A stretch of 64,000 bases of DNA from Echiichthys vipera (lineage: Eukaryota > Chordata > Actinopteri > Perciformes > Trachinidae): the NCBI GenBank assembly GCA_963691815.1, contig OY829657.1, positions 13,269,742-13,333,741 of the forward strand, given 5' to 3'. The position numbers were made by a program, and so were the translations under genes. The notes under the pieces were generated by a model that saw only the letters and a program-made list of their open reading frames with translations, had not been told where the DNA came from and searched no databases. Of this stretch, positions 24,781-37,974 are shown one piece after another. Numbering within the stretch: position 1 is the first letter of the stretch; the number at the start of each line of letters is the position of its first letter.

Positions 24781-25956
24781 AGTTATACACGGTTGTGGCT
24801 ATATTAATGTGCATTACCTTATAAAATGAGCATATGTTTCACATGTAAAAGTCTTAATATTAACAGCAATAAACAAAAACATGTTTATATGAAATATAGT
24901 GTTAAAGAGGATGTAGCATGAGGAAGTACATGTGATGCCTGGAATATGAAATACACAATATCACTTTTTCACCTGTTGTACATGTAGTAGTGTCTCTTCA
25001 CTTGATCACACCGCAGTGGGCCTGCAGTCAACCGCCTGTAAATTTGACGATTATTGTTAACCCACATATTTTCCTATTTCCTGTTCTTTCCCATGACGAT
25101 CCGGCCCCTCAGTGAGTCACGGTCTATTTTATGTGAGAGTCCTTGGCCTACTTTGTCCCTCTTTACCTTCCACGATGGACCTCCTACCTATTTTAGATAG
25201 AGGGAGATGTCTGTGGAGAGCTTAATTAATAGGACTCAGTGTCAAAATGAGGCCCCATAAACCTATAAATACAGGCCTTTGATTCAAAGTGACATTGACA
25301 CATTTTCATCACTACGAAACTCGTGAAAATAATTTCTAAGCAGGTTAACACACTTGTGAATGGGCAGTTTTTGGAAGTGCTGTGCATGTCTGTGAATTTG
25401 TGTCAGGCTGGAGTCGTGCATCCGATGAGTTCAGACTTGACAAAATCAACACAGACCCTGACTAAAGATTAAAAGCCATCTTATTAAAAGTTTTCAGTGA
25501 ATCAACTCTTTATTTTACTGGCATAAAACTGGTGAAGTAAAAAACAGTTTCTGTGACCAAAAAAACTTGATCATACAAACATTTGTCTCAAACTATTAAT
25601 GAGTTACATGAATAATATCAAGGCTTTGCTAAATGTTATAAAGCTTATTGGACTCCACACCCACCACACAGGGCAGATCTCTAGTCAAGTTTACGCTCTG
25701 TGATAAGTGGCAGTGAAGCAGCAAACACGCCACCAGAACAGAGTATCTGTCATACTGACTGGTCAGTGTGGCTCCTCCATCTCCCTTGTTATCAATGTCT
25801 CCTTATGTTGCAAGAAGCTCTTCATACAGACCTGTCTCTAGAAACAGAAATTTCCTTCTAAAGTCCTCATTGTGTTAATGTCCCCCAGAGGTTGCCAGGT
25901 TTCAAGCCCATTTGTTACATTCAGGAACAATATGATGAAAGGAACTGCTTTTTGTC

Positions 25957-26150
25957 TTCAAAGCAATTTCAGTCAAAAACAACTCATCGCATCTGACCAG
26001 TCCCAGCCTGGTCAGATGCGTACATGAACTGATGAAGCCTCTTGGATGAGAGGTGAAACGTCTTCCTAGACAAACAACCAGTCCAGTTGTTTTTGACTGA
26101 AATTGCTTTGAAGATAACGATGACCTGGACGAATGAGAACATTCACAGGC
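25957..26150. repeat. Dispersed repeat with flanking inverted copies
   Basis: CAAAGCAATTTCAGTCAAAA (25960-25979) is repeated inverted as TTTTGACTGAAATTGCTTTG (26091-26110). Between them is the block CTGATGAAGCCTCTTGGATG...GAGGTGAAACGTCTTC, followed by TAACGATGACCTGGACGAAT. This wording is a very common teleost interspersed repeat; I do not assign its class. A small hairpin CATCTGACCAG/CTGGTCAGATG also occurs at 25990-26019. Confidence 0.6.
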
Positions 26151-27904
26151 GAACTGCTTTTTGGTTTCCCTTCATGGCGGCTGAATTGTCTTGTGCCAGT
26201 TTTACTTTGGACAGAAGCATAGTTGGGTTTTTTTTTTGGTTTTGATTGATCTATCTGACAAATGTGTGGAGCAGCGCTGCAGCAGAGAGGGTGATTATGT
26301 GCTACAGCTGAGCTGAAGTGAAACCGCTTGGGCACAGATCACATCAGCAGCTACCACTCCCATAGAGCAGATGTTACAGATAACATGTCACAGTAGCTAT
26401 TCATCGGCACCCTTCAGGAAATGGTTCCAGTCATGTTTCACATCCTTAAGTTTTGCAATAGCATTCCCAATTCAAACATAATAGTGGAAAGTGTAAGAAA
26501 ATGGTTCCATCATCAAAGAGCAGCAACTGAACAAAGCATTATCTTGGAAATACAATTGGTAATTGGACTGCTTTATAATAAAAAAAGACATAGAAGCCTC
26601 ACTTTTTACAAGATGGAACGATGAACACATCAGATTTTTACTCCAAACTGACAATTAACACATGCGGATTGTCTAAAAGGGTCTGGGCTTGAATTTGAGT
26701 TCATTTGGATATTGTGAATCAGTGTTTTCACTTCATTTAATTTATTTGTAGCTACATTTGAACATGATATTTCCCTACAAATACAACATAATTGGATTAA
26801 TGAATCACAGTGAAAGAGTGCTTTCTATAAAATAAATGTGTCCACACGTCCCTGAAATGGTTTTATTTTGTCTGGAAAGGTGGAAGTATTGCGCACTGAG
26901 TCAATATTGATTAAATGTTGAAAACATGTTTGCCCTTGTGTCAGCAGCTAAATTGTGACTTCTGATGATTTTTCAGACCTCAACCACATTGCAGCCTTTC
27001 TGACCATATCTCTATTTTGAATCAACACATTGATCAAATGTTGCTATCTTGGTAGAGCACAAGAGAAATTGTTTTCTCAGTGTTGTTTCTTGCAGTGAGA
27101 GTTTTCTAGACTCAATGGCCTTCAACTTTGGAAATACCAGAGGCAGAGTGCACCGAGCTTCATGATGATCAAAACAGCTCCCCAACTCTGTGCTCCTCAT
27201 TAACCATGTGAGAAGAAGTAAACATTCATCCTCTTCATTTGACAGAAAAAGGCCATTGTTATATACACAGCAACCACTGCGGCAATATATGAAGTGCTCA
27301 CAGCTAAGAATGAAAATTCCTAGAATACGTAAAAATGTAACAGCTTTTTTGTGTGTTTGTCTGCATGTTGAGTTTGAGTGTCGTCTCCCATGTTGTATCA
27401 TAGCAACACCCAGCTGAATGAAGCTGAGACTGAATGGATGAGAAGGGTCTGGGGTAACGCAAGCAATGCCTCTGCTGCTCCCACCCGATCCCTCGACCCT
27501 CCCCCAGTGTCACCCACGCATCCGCCCGCGTCATCAAGACACAAAACTAACACTTATGACTCACAACAGGCAGCCGCTCCACAAGAGTGGCTGCAGCATT
27601 GAATTCATGCTGTCGTTTCTATTTCTGGGCCTTTGTAGTGTTTCTGTCTTATTAGTGGGTTTGCCCTCTCAACATGATGGCTTTGTGATGCAAAGTAAAT
27701 TATGCCCATAAGTGGAACTGACGAGGGCACTCTCGCTGTAACACTGTGGTGAACCTGTTGCTGCCTTTTTAGTATCGTGTTCAGCAGATCCGCATGTTGA
27801 AAGATATATCTGTAATTCTATCAAAAATCAGATGGAATGAACGCTGTATTTTTCCTTAATTTTGTGCTAAATTCCTCTCAAACCCCTTTCCTAGCAGTGT
27901 GCCT

Positions 27905-28100
27905 TAAGGGATATCGTTTTACATTTTGGGATATATGCTAGTTTGCCTTCTTAATCAGAGTTTGATGAAAAGTTATTACCCTTATGACGCCCACGTACAA
28001 AAAATATTGTAAATTACAGCCAGGAACAGGTTAGTTTAGCCTAGCATAAACACTGGACACAGAAACAGCTAGCCTGGCTCTGTCCAAAGTTTTTATGTCA
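27905..28100. repeat. Dispersed teleost MITE-like repeat
   Basis: The series GGGATATATGCTAGTTTGCC, AGAGTTTGATGAAAAG, TACAGCCAGGAACAGGTTAG and AGCTAGCCTGGCTCTGTCCA matches a frequent fish repeat known by sight. A related block with GGCTTAGCTTAGCACAGAG and GCTAAGCTAAGCTAAG lies at about 35205-35640. Confidence 0.5.
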
Positions 28101-28989
28101 AAATATTCAACTGAGGGCTTCAAAATGTGCAAGGAGGATAGAAGAGGTGATAAATGGAAAAAATAAGCAAAAGTGAACAGCATAATGATGAGGGATTAGA
28201 GACAAGGCTGGTGGGATCTATGTTAGGACAACACAGCACCCAGTTATCTGAGGTGTGCTCATATCCATCATTTTACTCTGTTAATTGGAGCAAGTCATCA
28301 TCATGGCCTTGTTCCAGACTGCCAGCTCCTCACGGGTGACAACTGGCATTCATCAACTACTTTAGGAGGAAAATATCTCGAAAGCATCTTCAGGAAAAGG
28401 CCATCTCCCAAATAGCCTCTTTAAAATAAAATTAGGCAAATCGAAAGCCGAAAAACAATCCCAGGTTCGTGACTGTTCAAAGAAATTCGCCCAAGGAGAG
28501 GGAGAAACAGAAAAGATGCCCATTTTCCTTTCTTCCTCTCTCTTCTTTCCTTCACGTCAGAGTCACGTTTTGTTGAGAAATTGATAAGAGCCAGTTTGTG
28601 AGTCCCAGATGGTACACCAGTATCATGGCCTGTGTGGCAGCCATTCATAAATGATTCAGTTTCTGTAGAAAAAAAAAGACTCTCTGAGTACTGTACATAC
28701 AAATTGTATTCATAACGGTTTAATTTCATAGTGCATTTCAAAAGTTCATTGCTACAGGTGATTAAAAAAAAATTACAGGAGCTGTGCTACTAAATTTTGG
28801 TCATATCATTTTCAAGATCATGAGCTTTCTATTGATGGTTTATTGAAACGTTTTTACTTGTCCCATTTTGACCAATTTCCCCAAATATGACCTACTAACT
28901 ATGGAACCATGAGCAATCTTTAAAGAAAAGAAAACATTCCTTTATTAGCCCCGCACAAACATGACCTACACATGCATTAAACAGAGAGA

Positions 28990-29110
28990 TGTCAGAGTGA
29001 GGGGGCTGCCCATGGAAATGCCCCGCAATTGGGGGTTTGGAGCCCTGCTCAAGGGCACCCCGGCAGTGCCCAGGACTCAGGACTCCATACTTGGCTGTGA
29101 GGCTACACTA
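28990..29110. repeat. Short dispersed repeat ('TGCTCAAGGGCACC' type)
   Basis: GGGGGCTGCCCATGGAAATG, GCCCTGCTCAAGGGCACCCC and GCAGTGCCCAGGACTC are words of a widespread fish short repeat. The fragment has no recognisable tRNA fold here. Confidence 0.45.
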
Positions 29111-32098
29111 CCATGCCGCCAACAGTTGGAACTACTGGTGCCAAATTATCATATTAGATATGATTAGAGGCAAGACTACAAAAGACTCACAAAGGCAGAT
29201 TGTAGAAAACAGCAAAGTATGTCGTCACCATTTGCACATTTCACTTTAAAGACTGTGGTTGCGGGTATTGCATCCCCATTGCATCTGACCGGCACCACTG
29301 AAGTGCTCATAAATACACTGAAGCCTATGATAAGTATCTCCAGAATTGTGTAAATATGTATGAATCAAAGGCAGCGGAGATACGGAGAGGCTGATAACTA
29401 GCTCCCTTGTTACCACAAGAATCGGCATAGCAGCCAATAAGGTTGCTAGCCTAGCTAGCTATGTTTCATGGGGATTAACAGTATGGTTTGATCCTGTCTT
29501 TAATAAATCAGATTTCTTGGAAGAACCAACGCGTGGTATTTATAAAACATCAAACCATGCGAAGAAAAGACTGGTGGTTCTACATAAAGTGAAGCCAGTG
29601 ATTCATACATTCTTCTTTGCAACTATCATGAGACCAGAAAATTAGATATTTAAATTATATATTATGTTCTTCTGTCCACAAATTCTGTGAAAACACAAAA
29701 GCAGGAACTAATTGATCACACAAGTCCTGCACACATGTATTGTTAGCTCCGGTTTGTTTTCCATTTGTTGAAAACAACAGCTGTTTAGTTAGGTAATCAC
29801 TTTTAAGCCATTTTTAAGATTTACATCTTCAGTAGGAACCAATGGGCATGGGTCTGAGAACCACAGACAGGAAACTGAAGTCAGAACGTATTGAGAGATG
29901 GACACATTATTAGTTTTGGTCATTTATTGAATTTGTTAACAATAAAACATGAATAAAACTCAGAATTGTGTCAGCCTATCCTTTAAAATTGGGAAAAGAA
30001 ATTTGGTCTGGTGCCCAATGTTACGTACAACAAAATTAATTTACGTCCATCTTCGAGTCGGGGCTGTATTCTAGGGGGTGCTAGCGAGCCACTTTGCTAA
30101 ACCCAGTTTTGAAACCGAATGAAAAACATACATTTTCACCACTTTTCTCACTGAATTATTTGTGAAGTTTAACCAGTTATGGAATATGATAAAGCCCACA
30201 AAAGGCAAGTCATTGGGGAAGGGAAGAAGAAGAAGAAGAATAATAAGAAGAGACTGAGCAAATCCAACAGAGCCTTCGCCTGGCCGACTGTCAGCGGTGC
30301 CCAGGCCCTAATAAAAGCGCAACCTCTGTAGCTCTGACATCAGGTCAATCTGGCTGAGATGCGATGCTCTCAGAGAGGCAGACTGCTGTTCTGTGCTGTT
30401 TTTAGCCTCTGCTGTCTCATTTGCTCCAACCAGCTGGAGACCAGTTACATGATTGTAGGGTTGTCAGTTGTGCGTCAGTCGAGCAGATACAGTGCTGAAA
30501 GAACAATGCTCGAATCTAAAAAGCAGCACCTTTATTTCAATCAGTGTGAGTAAAACATGTCCAGCGTCTCAGTTTTACACCTTTAAAGTGCTTAAGAATT
30601 ATAAATCAGTAGAGACCTACTGAGACAAAGTTAGCATTTAAAAGCTTAGAGTGTTAAAGATATAATATGTAACTTTTACGCATTCAAGTATCTAAACACA
30701 ACTAGACCTATGTTGTATTTAAGTTGTGTACTCACATTATGCAAAATGTTTCTAAAAAGGTTTAAACCCAGAGAAATCTATAATTGGATTAAAGGTAATG
30801 GTTTACTTTTTACGCAATTTCAACTTTTTACAATACACTTTAGATCTTGGTTGATTTTAACAATTTTAACTAATTGTCTCCGGGATGTCCTGTCTTCCAA
30901 ACAGTGGTGGAGAAACACAGATTTTTTTTTCCTTTTGGATCGAACCAAGCTGTACCTTCATGCTGAGAGGTGACGGTTCTAGGCACTCATTACTTGTTGT
31001 GCACCCTGCAGAGACTATTCCTGGGATGGCTCATAATAAGATGAGCTAATTAGCTGTGGTTCTTAGGGAATCCATTTGCCCATTACTGTAACACACGCTG
31101 GGACATATGGGACGTAAAATGTCAGGCTGGGTCATTGGTAATTGCTTGGTAACATTTTCAGTTTGGCTTTGAGCTGAGGACACAGAGAATTAATGGACAG
31201 TGTACACTTTTAGATGAAAGGTATTAGAGGGCCATTTCAATTACTTAATATCATTTTATTCCCTATATGCCTCCATTCATTTGCAGTTAGTACCATCACA
31301 GTTTTCATTGTTATGATTCACATATTCGCTGCTTGTTCTAAAATGATTCCATTGACAGACCTCTAGAGAAATGCTTTGCAATGCCTTATGATCCATATAA
31401 ATTATAGAACTGCTGCAGTGTTAAATTAGAAAGCATTCATGGTACAAACGCTCCACTGACACAATGATAATCCCATTAACCTCCCAAATTAGAAAGTCAC
31501 CTTCCCATCAAATTTCCAGGGTGTTGTTAAGAAGTCAATGTTGTAATAAATCTAGAGAGAAGCATTATGATAAAAATGGATTGATCATAAATTATGATAC
31601 CTTCAGTAACATGTTTCGCTCTATTACTTCTGCCATGAATGTGTTGACACTGATGACAGGATTCAACACTGATTGTGTCTTCAAAAACGGATGCGAACAA
31701 CATGTGCATGAGCAGGATGCTCCACTCCAGGAATAGCTTGCTGACATGTTGAGTCTCCCAAAGTAGCTGAGAACCAACCAGAAAGAGGCCAAATGTGGAG
31801 TTTGGCACATGCAAGCCTGACAAAGCTTGAGAGGGGATTTCATTACCTCACGAGACACAATGAGTGGAAATGGATCAGGCTGTTTACAGGAAAAAATAAC
31901 GTCTTCTGACCTGCATTTTGTAATTTGTTTATAGGGATAAGTTCAGCGCAAAGAAATTAACCACAGTTCAACCTTTTGTAAGTACAGATCATATTCACAG
32001 AAACTATTAGGATTTAACAACAAATCATCCTCACCTACTACCACTATCATCACTGCTGTATTTTTCTCTTAAATATGGTGCAATAAGGTGTGTTTATA

Positions 32099-32117
32099 AA
32101 TATATATATATATATAA

Positions 32118-32156
<39 letters not shown>
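32099..32156. repeat. (TA)n microsatellite
   Basis: TA repeat broken once by AAG, about 58 bp, in the mtfr1l-stac intergenic region. Confidence 0.95.
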
Positions 32157-32159
<3 letters not shown>

Positions 32160-35100
32160 CTTCAGGGCAGTAACTACCACTAAGGTCGAGCCATTTCTAA
32201 TGTGGGTGATGTCGTAGTAATATCATGAAACAGTGTACCAAAATAATGACAATGAATGATTAAAGAAAATCGCCACTTTAAATCTTCATTAATAAAATAG
32301 GATTATTTCACCATCGCATTTGTTTAGTTTATTGATGGTGGTGGTGCTGGTGGTGGTGGTGACAGACTGAAATATTGCTAAAACCTTTGGATGGATTGTG
32401 ACGATATGCTGTAGAGAAATCTTGATTCCCAGAGAATAAATCCTAATGACTTTGTAATCCCCTGACTTTTCCTCATCATCAGGTCAAAATGTTAATTGTC
32501 CAATAATTTGGTTTATGATCAGATACTTTAAAAACTAGATTCCCATTAACCTTGATTTGGACTAATACACTAATGTTTGCATGCTAAAACATTAAACTAA
32601 TTGCCTTTATTTTGGCCAATATGGGCAAATAGCACTTTTAATCCATTACAATTGCATGTATTTTTTAGACCCTGCATTAGTGCACAATAATGAATACCTT
32701 AAAAACAAAGGGTTAGATGTACTGTAAATGAATAACCTGCTTAGATGTTGGATGGAATATGCTGAATTTAGTTTCATTAAGTTCACCCAGCAACAACTTA
32801 GGCATCTGGAGATCTTTCAAATCTTCCAAGGGCAGAAATTAGCTGTTTTAACCAATGCAACACATCCACGTGTTAAATCATTACATATGCAGCGAGGTAC
32901 TCAAACAACCATTTACACACGCACATTTCAGCACATCCTAAAATACACATCCTCTTCAACGAGTCTGTCACACAAGTGTAAATCCAGGTGTGATAGTGAT
33001 TTGATTGTGCAAAATAGATATTGTAGTTTTTTTCTGTTTGTACGGTGTTAATTTTGTACATTACTACATTATTGTTTTTCATTATGGATCATCAATTTCA
33101 GCTTCTGCATTAATATGGAAACAAAAACAAGTTTCAGATGAAAAGTCCTGCGGTATTAAAGTTTGTTTGGTGTGATCCTATTGTAGCAATCACACTTTAA
33201 AACAGACCTGCAGGTCGTTACACACTGAATCATCATATTCCCTTCGAAATGCATGAAAACGACCAGAGCCAGTTATAAAAACAAAACTGAAAATGGTTTC
33301 TGGAAAGTTGGACCGTAAACCTCCAAACGGAAATGTCTGCTGGGATGGAAAGTACTTTCTGATATAATCTGCTATACAATTCAAATATATATATTTACAG
33401 GCTGTCTCCTCTGGTGGCAGATAAACAAGAGGAAATAGCCCAAGGTTAGAACAAACAGAGGAGGTCACACTGCTGTCATTAATCACCATATAGAAGATTC
33501 TAATAAAAGGAGAGCTCATATAAACAGGAATAATAACTGTGAAAAGAAAGAAATCTCTGACTGGGAGCCATGAAATTACACAACTTCACATTGCCTCGCT
33601 GAAACCTCTCATTTGGAATAGTTAACTCCTATCGCTCCAATCTTCTGTCCTATCCTCCTCCATCGCTCCTTCCTCCTCTCTCATCATATCACACCCTCCT
33701 TCCACTGCCATGATCCAGCAGCTGAGAGAGGAAATTCTAGTGTGCTCTCTCTGTCTCTCATTCCCTATTTTCACACTTTGTTCTCTCCTCTGGCTTCCTG
33801 GCACAACGGGTCATGCAATTGACTTTTTTTTCTGCCATTATTCACAGCAACCACACACACCACATGGACATACATGCACAAATGCAACATTGACTCATGC
33901 TCTGGTTGTCTGGCTCTCTGACTGACTCGGAGGATTGTCTTGAGCATTATCTTGGTGTGCTGTCGTGTTAAAACGTACATCTTCTCAGCTCATTTGTGGC
34001 CTCAAATGAGCTGAAGGTTTCATCTTCAGGGGCATTATTTCACCAACCCAGTCTTTGGCTTCACCTTGATTTCAAATGTCTTAGTTGTTTTTGTTTCCCG
34101 CAACAAGGACAGGAAGTACGACCATTTAATTTCTCTCAGAATACATTTAAGTGCATATATTTCTGTCTTCCTGTCAAGTGATAAATAACACCTCATTCAC
34201 ACCTTCTAAACTAAGCACTGGGTAAACAACCTGTAGTGTAAACTCCATCACAGATTTACTGTAGTTTACACGTCATCGCTGAGGCAGTTAATATCAGTCA
34301 TACATCTCTGAGCAGCACTCGCTCTCTAGCGCTACGTCTGATAAATGAAATGGCTCTTTATCCCTAAGTGCATCATCAGCCCCTGAATACTTATCATTCA
34401 GATGATGCTTTTTAAAGATGCTGTAAATTGTAGAGAGCTTCTTTATCACAAGTGGTCGAGATGTGTAAAAATAACACATCCACAGTTATTTTGTGTAAAC
34501 TATAATCCGACAAAATTATAACCCCACAAACAAAGACATCCTCAAGTGATTATTTTTTACATTACACCAGCTATACGTCTAATTTCAGAGGATGTTCCTG
34601 AGCTTTTGCAGAAACTGAGCTATACTAGACTCACTGGGACGCTGTTGGTGTTTTCATTCCTGTCAGAGTGAGGAGGCTGCAGTCTGACGTCTGTCTCCTT
34701 CCTCCCGCAATATAACTTCAAGGACATCACATCACAGGGGAGCCTGGATTCTCTGGATAGAGAAGCAGGGTGATGTATCATTACAATGGGCATCACACCT
34801 ATCCCAACTGAGGTGGGAGAGACACCTCATATTTCACTGCAAAAGCTTAAGTGTCGTGATGTTGTTTATTTCCTAAAGAATGGCTTATCTATGTGTTAGA
34901 GTAATATATAGTGTCATTGTTTTCTTGGCTGACTCTTGAGTGTAAGAAAAACAAATATTCCAACAGCGCCACTTTCCAGTATATTTATCAATTAAATTAT
35001 AGTTTGAAATTTTGTAGAATAGGGTCGGCCTCCGCTTATTTATTTTCTTACTTAGAGTAAGCGAGAAGCTGAATAACACTAACAACTGTTTGCAAGCTAC

Positions 35101-35204
35101 CAGCCAGCAGTCCGTTAAAGTTATATACTGTATGTATATGTACACACACAAAAATATACTTACTTTCTTGTAAAAAGTTACATGATAATAAATGAACGTT
35201 TTTA

Positions 35205-35640
35205 TGGTATATATGAGGCTAGCTATCACAAGCTAACAGTTGGCTTAGCTTAGCACAGAGACTGCCAGCTAGCCTTGAACTGTCATAAGGTAATAAAGTC
35301 TGCTAACCACCTCTAAAGGTCAGTAATTAACATGCTATATCTAGTTAGTTTAATCTGTGCGAAAACTGTAAAGTAAAGATTACAATTCATAGTTGTATGG
35401 GAATTATAGACTATCCCTTGAGTGGAAGCAGTTCGCAGTTCTCCATAAAGGTGATATGTTTGTTTTTATGTTACACTTCAGTTTTTATATCCATGAAACA
35501 TTAATTAGCACACGTTATGGGTGCTGGAAGGCGGACTTAGTTTTGGACAGAACGAGCAGCCGGCTAGCTGTTTCCCTAGGTCTTTATGCTAAGCTAAGCT
35601 AAGTTAACGGTTGCTCGCTGTAGCTTCAAAGCTAACAGAA
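35205..35640. repeat. Dispersed repeat rich in GCTAGC/GCTTAGC words
   Basis: The block includes CTAGCTATCACAAGCTAACA, TTGGCTTAGCTTAGCACAGA and, near its right end, GCTAAGCTAAGCTAAGTTAA. It resembles the family at 27905-28100 and is probably a decayed, partly palindromic MITE. It has no ORF of note. Confidence 0.4.
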
Positions 35641-35989
35641 CAAAAAACTGCTAAATCTTTCAACTCAAGGCAAGAAAGCAAGTGTTTCACAACATGTTGA
35701 ATTATTCAAAACAAAGGTTCTCTCTTCTTACATGTAATTCTTTAGTCTTCAAACCTGGGTGAAGTGAGAAACCCTGCTGTCCAAGGCTATTTGTTTCAGG
35801 AACAACTCAAAATTTTACAAAAAAAGTGGATTTGTATGGAAGCCCATTTCTGTCAGTGTGAGGGGAAAAGGGATCCTGTAGATCATTATAAAGAGTTAGT
35901 GACTCAATAATTATGAGAAAGTATCCAAAATCAGCCTAATTAAGCTACAATCTATGTGTTTTTGAAATACCAAGTCGATATTTTTCACA

Positions 35990-36600
35990 TACTTTCTCAT
36001 TATTTTGAGATACTAAGTCATTCATTTGAGAAACTTTCTCATTATTTTGAGAAACTTTCTCTTTATTTTAAGATACTATGTCCTTATTTTGAGATACTTT
36101 CTCTTTATTTTGAGCTACTAAGTCCTTATTTTGAGATACTTTCTCTTTATTTTGAGCAACTAAGTCCTTATTTTGAGATACTTTCTTTTTATTTTGAGAT
36201 ACTTTCTCTTTATTTTGAGATACTAAGTCATTATTATGAGAAACTTTCTCTTTATTTTGAGATACTAAGTCATTATTATGAGAAACTTTCTCTTTATTTT
36301 GAGATACTAAGTCATTATTATGAGAAACTTTCTCTTTATTTTGAGATACTAAGTCCTTATTTTGAGAGACTTTCTCATTATTTTGAGATACTAAGTCCTT
36401 ATTTTGAGAGACTTTCTCATTATTTTGAGATACTAAGTCCTTATTTTGAGAGACTTTCTCATTATTTTGAGATACTAAGTCCTTATTTTGAGAGACTTTC
36501 TCATTATTTTGAGATACTAAGTCCTTATTTTGAGAGACTTTCTCATTATTTTGAGATACTAAATCCTTATTTTGAGAAACTTTCGGATTATTTCGAGATA
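35990..36600 (+). repeat. Minisatellite: 21-bp monomers in a 42-bp higher-order unit
   Basis: About 29 monomers of 21 bp, each ending TTATTTTGAGA(T/G/A). The right half is a regular dimer of a monomer starting ACTAAGTCCTTA and one starting ACTTTCTCATTA. The left half is more mixed. Because 21 is divisible by 3, a 217-codon frame stays open (YFEILSPYFERLSH per 42 bp). I see no splice sites, Kozak context or similarity that would make it a gene. It ends about 250 bp before the stac 5' region. Confidence 0.92.
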
Positions 36601-36799
36601 GCCTACTAACTCATTAATGACTTAAGGCATGTTTTTTCTAGTCGGAGTGGGCATCCATATATTTGATGTGGAAATGAAACACGTAGAAGGAAACACGTTA
36701 AATGATGTTGCCCACCATTTAAACATACATGTATTTTTTTAATCAAGCAGTGATTCAATTTGACCATATGGTTGTTTTTCTCTCCGTTTGTCTTCCATC

Positions 36800-37257
36800 T
36801 AAATTTTGGCAGGTCGGAGAAGCTGTCTCCTCCTTCCCTCCCTTTATCGCTTGCATCTCTCCGCCAAACAGCGCACTGACAGTGTGTGGCGCACGGCGCA
36901 CAGCGTGGACTTGGAGATGTCTTGGCAGCTTTACGCGCGACAACACGATACTCGCGAAAGCCTTCTTCGGAAAGACGGGACACTTTGAAGCTGAACCGGA
37001 CTGACTTTCAACTTTTGATTCGTGGAGGACTTGTTTCGCAGCCTCCTCAAGACGTTTTAAATATCTTACGAGCGGATGAGACCCTCTCTCACAGCAGCAG
37101 CAGCAGCAGCAGCAGAAGAAGTAGCGGGTCTGAATGACTTCCCCTCTGGGTCACGGGAACTGTAGAGGAATGGAAACGATGTAAACAGCTTGGGAGAAAA
37201 CAAACTCTACAGAGCAACAGTTTTTTTTTGTTTTTTTTTAAATTCTGAAAGGAGAGG
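36800..37257 (+). promoter_or_regulatory. stac: stac promoter and 5'UTR, CpG-richer, with upstream ORFs
   Basis: From about 36830 the base composition changes, with clustered CpG (for example ACGCGCGACAACACGATACT at 36933). The TSS is not defined. The 5'UTR before the ATG at 37258 holds several upstream AUGs. One opens a 30-codon ORF (37076-37165) through a CAG repeat, starting MRPSL and then seven Ala. A very short one, ATGGAAACGATGTAA, lies at 37170-37184. A T-run precedes the start codon. Confidence 0.55.
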
Positions 37258-37891
37258 ATGATCCCACCGGTCAACATGATTCAGGACGAAAGTGAGAGCA
37301 AAGAGGACGAGCAGGACCAGGATGAGACCCCCAAATCGCCGACGGCGAACGCCAGCCAGCAGGAATCCAAGGTAGGACTGTCCTGTTGATATTTAGGCTG
37401 CTATTCATCACCACCCCCGGATTGACGGATATTTTGTGAGATCCGCACTGTGCATTAGCCCAACTCGTTTTCATAGAGCAGTGCGAACAAACTTCTATCA
37501 ACACGAAACAACATCGAATCGACTCAACAGCGAACAGCTCCCCAAAGAACAGGCACGTAAACTATTTATGTCACTTTTTTATGACTGATGACTTACAGAC
37601 TGATCATCCTTGTAAAACAGCCTCAACAGCAGAAACTGATTAAATTTAAGGAGGATACCAAACCGATGACAGGAGGGAATTCAAAGTAAATCATATAAAC
37701 GGGACAGAAAACACCTCTAAAGTGCCACAAGAGCCAGACTCACCGTGAGCACAGCAAACCTCTTCATATCATGAGAATAACATAACCTCATGATAGTCTA
37801 CCATATAAGAAAACAACCTTTAGATAAAGAGGAATCAGTTCAAACGCGCGCACACACACACACACACACAAACAAACTCACACACGCACAG

Positions 37892-37974
<83 letters not shown>

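Larger units (their letters stand above)
24296..35950. other. Gene-poor intergenic region between mtfr1l and stac
   Basis: I found no exon with recognisable protein similarity or consistent splice framing in about 11.6 kb. It holds decayed dispersed repeats (listed separately), a TA microsatellite at 32099-32156 and AT-rich unique sequence. The stretch about 25000-25320 is less repeat-like and could be regulatory, but nothing in it proves this. Confidence 0.6.

Noticed and set aside
27378..27602. 74-codon Pro/Ser-rich ORF as a gene
   Set aside because: No similarity, no splice or start context, and it lies in repeat-bearing intergenic DNA.
35956..36609. 217-codon open frame of YFE/LSxYF repeats as a protein gene
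   Set aside because: The frame stays open because the tandem unit is 21 bp. No promoter, splice sites or similarity; treated as a minisatellite.
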